Assembly (NCBI GenBank): GCA_032622095.1
Contig: CP136065.1
Coordinates: 39,929,503-39,993,502 of the forward strand
Direction of reading: 5' to 3'
DNA: 64,000 bases
Source: Siphonodentalium dalli
Lineage: Eukaryota > Mollusca > Scaphopoda > Gadilida > Siphonodentaliidae
A model generated the notes under the pieces. That model was not told the origin of the DNA. It worked only from the letters and a program-made list of their open reading frames with translations, and searched no databases. The translations under genes and the position numbers were made by a program. Each line of letters begins with the position of its first letter. The stretch's first letter is position 1. Of the stretch, positions 57,072-64,000 are shown one piece after another.

Positions 57072-57179
57072 TTAAAGATACGGGCGGCGTTGGGATGCTA
57101 CTGTTCTTATTTGAAATTGTACCACGCAGGGCTAGATTGAGCATCTTTAACCCTTTCTGTTCTAAATGGATTCTCTCAG
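57072..57179. mobile_element. Left terminus of an ACGGGCGGCGTT MITE with a different interior
   Basis: TTAAAGATACGGGCGGCGTT at 57072 is followed by unrelated sequence up to the TTAA of the next copy at 57180. It may be a truncated element into whose neighbourhood copy 3 inserted. Confidence 0.6.
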
Positions 57180-57598
57180 TTAAAGATACGGGCGGCGTTG
57201 GCGGTGGGTATGCTGTTAAAATATATACCTCCGTCAAAAACCGCCACAAGCAGAAATAATAGTAAACTATAGACAGACTTGGTTCTTATACCAATCAGAA
57301 ATATGGTTATTGTCAAATATTTTTCCTTTGTTATGTAAACAAAAGCATAAAACGTTACAGAACCTGGATTAACCAATAGAATTGCGCTGTGTTATGTAAA
57401 CAGAAGCAAAACTTCTGTAACACGAGCAGGCTCTTGTTTACGTACACCACCGTACGTCTTGACGAAATATATACTATTTACCCGCTGATTATGTTTGGCA
57501 ATTGAACAAAACTATATATGTATTTTAATATTCTTTCTGCTGATGGCGATTTGAACAAATATGAATATTTCTGCAACGAACGCCGCCCGTGCCTTTAA
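57180..57598. mobile_element. TTAA MITE, ACGGGCGGCGTT family (copy 3, internally deleted)
   Basis: Perfect termini TTAAAGATACGGGCGGCGTT and AACGCCGCCCGTGCCTTTAA with TTAA at both ends. It lacks about 100 bp present in the copies at 14121 and 41564, including the two TAAAGAGCGTT words. Confidence 0.92.
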
Positions 57599-57875
57599 GT
57601 AAATTAATGGGTGGACGTACTAAGAGCGTACGTCTACTGACACAATAATCTGACTCAGTGCAAACAAGCTGCCTTCTTCGAAGAGTTAATTAATTCATGG
57701 CATGGATAACGCAACTACCATAGATCATCATATGGCGACAGGGGTGGGGTTTGGTGTGATGGTGTTTTATTTCCCATAAATTTGGCGCAAATGTTACACA
57801 ATTTGAATTTCATGCCTGGCACAACATTATATATAGTTGGGAATTTCATACCAAAATAGGTTGAGTTTGTTCTGA
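57599..57875. other. Unassigned DNA
   Basis: GAATTTCATGCCTGGCACAA near 57808 is echoed inverted near 37695. No gene. Confidence 0.4.
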
Positions 57876-58620
57876 CAATTTGATATTCCAACCATTATTT
57901 AGTGTGACATTTACTTACTTTGGTCAACTGAAATGGCAATCAGTTGGAAATGTCCAACCGTGGGTGGGGGTGATTTCATTCGACGTAAACCATCTAGTGA
58001 AACCGGTTGGGATAATGCTCTTTTACGTCGAAGCCACGTGTATATAGCTTTATATAGCAGGCTTTATGCCCTGATCCAGTGGCGGGATTTATTGTCAGTT
58101 TTAATCGATTTGTCCATACACATCAAAAATACATGATGTTATATACATCGGAAAGAGTATCATCTTACGGTCTTATACTCTAACTTTGATGTTAAATTGA
58201 GAATACAATATGCCGCGTAATTACGAATAACCTTGCTTTGTTTTCATTTAAATAACACTGTCACTTCGCGAGGACAAATGAGCTCGTATGTATGTAAATA
58301 ATGTGATCAAGCATATTTTTCACATTACACTCAGCCCTACTGTCAATTGACAACTCTTGTGGATTTCAGAACAAATATAATATTTTACTGTCACAATTAT
58401 ATTATTAGTTATTGGAGATGTATGTGAGTAGGTCAACAACGGTAAACCCGAAATAGAAATACATATATATACACGGGACTTCGTCGTAAAACAGCGATCT
58501 AACCGATTTCACTAGCTGGTTTACATCGAAGGAAACTTGGACTACGGTTGGAGGTGTTAGGCTAGAAATTTCCAGCAGTTGGAAAATTTGAGGTGTCAGT
58601 TGGTAATATCCAACACACGG
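57876..58620. mobile_element. DNA element with long degraded terminal inverted repeats
   Basis: 57981-58047 (CGACGTAAACCATCTAGTGA, TTTTACGTCGAAGCCACGTG) is the imperfect complement of 58464-58530. Weaker mirror words (CAGTTGGAAA, CCAACCGT) extend the arms outward to ~170 bp. The limits are approximate and there is no target duplication. Confidence 0.65.
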
Positions 58621-59621
58621 GGGTGCAAATTTAATTTATATATATATGAATTAGATTTTAGGTCCGATTCAAGGGGGGCATTTTGACGCCCCTCACCACG
58701 GGGACGCTCGAGCGAAGACCATGAGCGCATGCACCAAAATATAATGGCTGTGCGGCAAGTACTCTGTTATGCACCGAATATTCATATCCCGGTCACGATT
58801 GGGACACTCGAATATTGATTAAACCAGTTATAGTCGCATGTAATTTGTAGCCGTATTCGTTTTAATGTCAATCTATCATGACGATGTTTATCCCATGTGA
58901 CTGTTATTATATGCTAATGAGTTAACTAAGACAATTAGAATGATTTGGTGCATTTATCATGCCCCAATTCAAATATTTGCAAATAAAATGTTAGCAATTT
59001 GTGGCGATTGGCGACCTCATTTCAACTTTTCATCCTGCTCGTCTGTACCTGGACACAATACCCATCATCCAATGAGATTAAAATGACAGAAATGAAGGCT
59101 TTCTGTCTCTCTCTTGTTTGAGTTGTGGCTATGATAGTTCAATCAATCATTTTAAACCGGCGCCAGCGCGCGTGAGAAATGCATCGCGAATATCATGTAC
59201 TATTATTGACATAAAATCTCGCCGCGGCGCGCATTGACAGGAAAATTCCATCGCTGAGAGATGACCGATTCCTGTTAGTCGAAACATGCAATCGAATTAG
59301 CTATTATTACACCGGGGCCTTGTTTCAAGATTTTCAAGATGTCGTCGTTTCATAAAGATCCCTTATAAGTGTGAACACAGCACAGTCACTGGACATAAAG
59401 TCTACTGAGAATATAGAGGGCGTTACTATAGAAATAGTTATATACATGTATGTAGATTCAGCCAGAAAATTGATTTGATTCGTCGTGAAAGATTATGTCA
59501 TTCGTCGATGATTATTTACACTCTTACATGCGATCAATCCGTGGACCATAAATGCATGACGTTGTTGTTGAAATCGTGTCGTGTGACGTCATGAGCCCCA
59601 ATTTGTTTCATATTGTATCAA
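58621..59621. other. Unassigned DNA with a CpG-rich patch
   Basis: 59155-59240 is locally CpG-rich (GGCGCCAGCGCGCGTGAG, CTCGCCGCGGCGCGCATTG) against AT-rich surroundings; the two words are partly complementary. No gene start is convincing. Confidence 0.4.
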
Positions 59622-59700
59622 ACATGTATAGCACGTTGCAGGTTTTTGCTTTCATACAATTTGTTTGATTCAAGCAAAAACCTGCAACGTGCTACATGTA
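59622..59700. repeat. Hairpin, ~28-bp arms
   Basis: ACATGTATAGCACGTTGCAG and GTTTTTGCT pair with AGCAAAAAC and CTGCAACGTGCTACATGT. A related half TTGCAACGTGCTACTATAG lies at 59990. Confidence 0.92.
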
Positions 59701-60058
59701 CGAGAATATGGTTAAAAATGGCTCTAAATATTTTTTTAATCTGATAGTTGAGTGTAAACATAAGGAATAAATGCGTTCGCGTTCGCGTTCCTAACAAAAT
59801 ATCAACTCAACGTGCATCTATACTCCATGGAACGCAAGCAAAACAGCATGCATTTCGTAAATATTTACACTCATACATGCATGTACATTCGCGTTGTGGA
59901 ATTTTAATGCAGGATAGTGGTTGCTTGAAATCGCATCACGTGACGTCGCGGTGGTGCCTCAACTTGATGTCATATTGTATGAGAGCATCTTGCAACGTGC
60001 TACTATAGAAAAATGACTGCAATGGGTGCTAAATGCTATTTCGATCTGCTAGTTAAGT

Positions 60059-61117
60059 TTAAAGACGTTCGGGTGCGTGGAACTGATAAATTATTACCCA
60101 GGCGCTAAGCCAACTGGGAGAATGTATCATTCTTCTAACATCGCCCAAAATCTCAAAAGAAATTGACCACACAACTCCATAGAAAACATCGTCTGAACTG
60201 CGCTCAATTGTAAGTATTAACATCTCGATTCGGGACGCAATAATCTATAAACTAATGCAAATGATATCGCCATCGATACTCATTGCATTTAATAAATATA
60301 TAAGACTGACTGTGTGTATTGTAAATTTGGATTAATATTCATAAAAATAACTACTTTGAGCAAGATTATTCTCCATTTTATTTGATCACCCAACCAGAGT
60401 GTTTCACATCACTTTAAATATAAAGAAAAGATGTTGATTTTATTGCGTTCCATAGTGTATGGATGACAGTTGATCTGACAGTTTTATGATTGGAACCCGA
60501 AAACGAAATGTCAGACTAAATGCAAACATAGTCCATAGAATAGTTTTGTTTTGTTCTATAGTCTGTTTGGTCTGATCGCCTCGATATACCTTTATGCTCT
60601 CTGGTCCTTAGTGTAGTAATACATTAGACTGAATGGAGTCATGATTCAGTATGATCTGTCCAGTACATGCATGTACTTCATATGTTTGCGTTCGCATTGT
60701 CATTTCTTATCGAAATTGCCATTTTACGATCGAAATAGCACATTAAAGTGATGTGAAACACTCCGGTATAGGGTGAACAAATAGAAATGGAGAATAATCT
60801 TGCTCAAAGTATATATTTTTACAAATATTAAATCCAAACTGACAACACACACCATCATTATGATATATTAATTAAATTCAGTGACTCTCGGTGGTGAAAT
60901 CGTTTTCCTTAATTTATCGCCGATTGTTGCGTCCGAATCGAGAAGTAAATATTTACAATTGAGCATAGTTCAAATGATGTTTTCTGTGGAGTGGTACAGT
61001 CGATTTGCTTGAGATTTTCGGCGATGTAGTAGAATGCTGCATTCCTCTAGTTGGCATACTGCCTGAATACTAACTTAACAGTTTAACGCACCGAACAAGT
61101 CCATAATATGTCTTTAA
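60059..61117. mobile_element. TTAAAGAC foldback element with ~330-bp arms
   Basis: TTAAAGAC at 60059 and GTCTTTAA at 61110-61117 bound the element. The left arm (to ~60418) has CGATTCGGGACGCAATAATC, AGCAAGATTATTCTCCATTT and CCAGAGTGTTTCACATCACT; the right arm from 60741 is its complement. The spacer shares AGTCATGATTCAGTATGA-like sequence with the half copy at 32.4 kb. No protein. Confidence 0.85.
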
Positions 61118-61159
61118 TTGCAACTTATGCAAATCAATCTTCAAAATCCGTAATGATTT

Positions 61160-61245
61160 TCGCTCACGACGGAGTTTGAACCTGCGCCAACCTCGTCTAG
61201 ATAGCCCAGCCCCTAGATGGTTGTTCCCGCGGTCTTATTCTAGTT
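61160..61245 (-). tRNA. tRNA-like sequence, possible SINE head
   Basis: On the minus strand, GGGGCTGGGCTATCTAGACG leads to GGTTGGCGCAGGTTCAAACTCC (split here for length: GGCGCAGGTTCAAACTCC), a B-box-like T arm at 61171-61182. The A box is poor and no cloverleaf is complete. Confidence 0.3.
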
Positions 61246-61615
61246 CTTATTAACATAGAACGGCATGATTAAACTATAGAAACATGATCATATTAATAGA
61301 ACATAATTTTGCATCAATACATACATTCACATTACAGTTTTAAAACCAAATCGAACCACATCGGCTATATACGGGAACATCACTATAAGGACATAGAACG
61401 GATTTACCTTAATCAGAAGAGCCCAATATATATACCTTTATTGTCCTCCATGATACGAAGAGTACATTATACGTCCACAAATTGATCATTTACAAAGAGG
61501 TGGTCGTTAACTTATATACGCACATTTTGACATTAAGGAGTGAAATACAGAAACAAAGAAAATAAAATAAAATCGTGCACACATTTCCATTCATAGTCAG
61601 GAAACAAATACACGC

Positions 61616-61750
61616 GTACCACCCATCAGTCTGCACAAGGACACGCACGCAATTAAATAACTTAGGATGGCGATCACTCGCAGACTGATGGGTGGTACGG
61701 TGGTAAGTTTGTGCAATTGCTCACAAACAGGCGAGCAATTGCACAAACTT
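61616..61750. repeat. Two adjacent hairpins
   Basis: GTACCACCCATCAGTCTGC (61616-61634) pairs with 61680-61698. AAGTTTGTGCAATTGCTC (61705-61722) pairs with 61733-61750. Only six bases separate the two structures. Confidence 0.93.
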
Positions 61751-62644
61751 ATGTGGCACATGTATACACACGGAATCACAGACTTACTTAATCAGAAGAG
61801 CCCAATGCCCTTCATCCGACATTATATGTGACCGTACGATTGCTGGCACTCGTACATACAATAGACAAATATATCGGAACACTGTACGTGACTTTAAATT
61901 CGGCTACTTCTACATGATATAGCTTGCTAATTATTGGTTATCGATTATGGACATATGACATGCAGGTTGTTAGATTATAACGGGTCTGAACTAAACGACG
62001 GCTCCACAAAAACTAGAATAACCGTCACAATAGAGACACCATGGCGGTGATACGATGATACCACTTATAACTCCTTATAATTCTCTCATTCGATTTCAAA
62101 ATAACACTATTTGATTCAGAAAGTTCAACAAGGTATGGAGTTGTTTTCTGAATGTCTCTGGGCACTCGTCGTGAGTCATTAACTCATTCTGTGTTTTGTA
62201 CTCTTTTGATTCGTGGTAAGATCAAGTGCTTTGGGGCTAATAATGGTCATTAGGCGCGTTTTTCTATTGAAATAACTCATCGCTAAAGGTCGAATTACTC
62301 AACTTTGCTAAGTTTGCTTCTGTAATCTGTTTTTGCAGGATAAAGTTCAATTGGAGTCAAACGGCGTTGTGACTTTGGGTGCCACTAATTTTATTCACAC
62401 ACTATGTGGTTTTATTAACCCTGTACCGGATCCGGGTCTAGAACGCTGTTATGTTTAAACGGGGAGTGAGTGATAATTCATAAATGGTTTGGCTAATATT
62501 GACAAAACCAAAATGAAAAGTTATTTGCCGATAATAGGCAATTTCACGTAAGCGCTTCAAGCGATTACTGAAAGTTATCAGAAAATTCTCCAGAAAACCA
62601 GCACATCATCTGCTTATAATAAACTTGTTTTAGGTAGATAATTT
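61751..62644. other. Unassigned DNA
   Basis: CTTAATCAGAAGAGCCCAAT at 61787 repeats the same 20 bases at 61410. No gene. Confidence 0.45.
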
Positions 62645-62734
62645 GCTTAGAATTGCCTCACTCTGAGTCTATAATGTGCTGAAAATGGGAACATCTTAGT
62701 CACATTATCGACTCATAATGAGGCGATTCTAAGC
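62645..62734. repeat. Imperfect hairpin, ~34-bp arms
   Basis: GCTTAGAATTGCCTCACTCT and GAGTCTATAATGTG pair imperfectly with CACATTATCGACTC and ATAATGAGGCGATTCTAAGC. Confidence 0.8.
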
Positions 62735-63138
62735 AGAATATGTGCGGACAGTGACACAAATAAGCCAACTCACGACTATTCAGGTGTACGCTCTTTAACA
62801 GGTGTTTTCATTGTGGTCCGCGCCATTATACGAAATAACAGGTAAGAGTCTATTATATTCTTATTTCAGAATCAAATAATCACATTATGTACCCATTTCA
62901 AATAATAGGTCGAATATGTTCGTATTTCTGCGAGGATATGTTGGAAGAGCAATCCATTGGGTTCATTCTTATTCTACAAGTCACCTTGCCCAGTTCACAG
63001 ACATAATAATTGGGTAAGCATAGGCAGGTGTTACGTGGAAATTTCAGATAGCTCGATACATGTAGTTTGCGTAACAGTAGGAAAGTTCCAACTCAAGGGA
63101 GTCATGTCCCTGTGACAGACTTAGTTTACCGTGCTGGA
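62735..63138. other. Unassigned DNA
   Basis: No feature recognised. Confidence 0.4.
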
Positions 63139-64000
63139 GAACACGACATGCATACATGGTGCGATTCGTGGTAGTTTGTGGTAGGACAGGGATGTCCAGG
63201 TGAGAACACGACATGCATACATGGTGCGATTCGTGGTAGTTTTTGGTACGACAGGGATGTCCAGGCGGGAACATGACATGCATACATGGTGCGATTCGTG
63301 GTAGTTTTTTGGTAGGACAGGGATGTCCAGGTGAGAACATGACATGCATACATGGTGCGATTCGTGGTAGTTTTTGGTAGGACAGGGATGGCCAGGTGAG
63401 AACATGACATGCATACATGGTGCGATTCGTGGTAGTTTTTGGTAGGACAGGGATGGCCAGGCGGGAACACGACATGCATACATGGTGCGTTTCGTGGTAG
63501 TTTTTGGTAGGACAGGGATGTCCAGGTGAGAACATGACATGCATACATGGTGCGTTTCGTGGTAGTTTTTGGTAGGACAGGGATGGCCAGGCGGGAACAC
63601 GACATGCATACATGGTGCGATTCGTGGTAGTTTTTGGTAGGACAGGGATGTCCAGGTGAGAACACGACATGCATACATGGTGCGTTTCGTGGTAGTTTTT
63701 GGTAGGACAAGGATGTCCAGGCGGGAACATGACATGCATACATGGTGCGTTTCGTGGTAGTTTTTTGGTACGACAGGGATGTCCAGGCGGGAACATGACA
63801 TGCATACATGGTGCGGTTCGTGGTAGTTTTTGGTAGGACAGGGATGTCCAGGTGAGAACACGACGTCGACATGCATACATGGTGCGTTTCGTTGTAGTTT
63901 TTTGGTACGACAGGGATGTCCAGGCGGGAACACGACATGCATACATGGTGCGGTTCGTGGTAGTTTTTGGTAGGACAGGGATGTCCAGGTGAGAACACGA
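63139..64000. repeat. 65-bp minisatellite array, runs off the window
   Basis: About 13 units contain GAACACGACATGCATACATG, GTGCG(A/T/G)TTCGTGGTAG and GACAGGGATGTCCAGG. The first unit step is 65 bp; some units differ by one base. All three minus-strand frames stay open for more than 270 codons, giving three overlapping repeat proteins; this follows from the unit and does not itself show a gene. The array continues past position 64000. Confidence 0.95.

Noticed and set aside
60-64000. CRISPR array
   Set aside because: No set of short identical repeats with unique spacers is present; all tandem arrays have repeat-only units, and the DNA is eukaryotic in character.

Overview
This window looks like gene-poor, AT-rich intergenic or intronic DNA from a eukaryote, most likely an invertebrate animal; I cannot name the species. 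The evidence is the mix of elements: Helitron ends, TTAA-flanked piggyBac-like MITEs, hAT-like and TA-flanked MITEs, foldback elements, decayed CR1/jockey-type LINE ends, long satellites, and an AATAAA polyadenylation signal. There is no bacterial-style gene packing. Most open frames are satellites or MITEs read through. The only long open frame that looks like a designed protein is 25658-26488 (276 aa), a basic, coiled-coil protein in what looks like its own mobile element.

Layout. 1-3.3 kb: short-period satellites and a long hairpin. 3.3-12.4 kb: three hAT-like MITEs with 8-bp target duplications, a foldback element whose inverted arms are themselves tandem arrays (7169-8888), and a TA-flanked Tc1-like element carrying nested Helitrons (10227-11773). 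12.4-20.3 kb: a ~200-bp tandem repeat, an inverted pair 2.2 kb apart, and TTAA MITEs. 20.4-28 kb: LINE relics, hairpins, the 276-aa ORF, and a LINE end apparently interrupted by a TTAA MITE. 28-33.4 kb: more TTAA MITEs and one candidate first coding exon (30279-30398). 34.6-37.4 kb: a probable Helitron filled with alternating repeats of ~140 bp. 37.6-51.5 kb: mostly unassigned, with a few weak exon candidates, a second LINE relic, and several hairpins. 51.5-61.1 kb: TTAA and TA MITEs and a 2.7-kb foldback element with a 364-bp tandem duplication. 63.1 kb to the end: a 65-bp minisatellite that is open in all three minus-strand frames.

The strongest overall signal is the crowd of at least eight TTAA-bounded MITE families, some with different termini but the same ~67-bp internal palindrome. 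No autonomous transposase is visible, so these families would have to be mobilised from elsewhere in the genome. No gene network can be described from this window.
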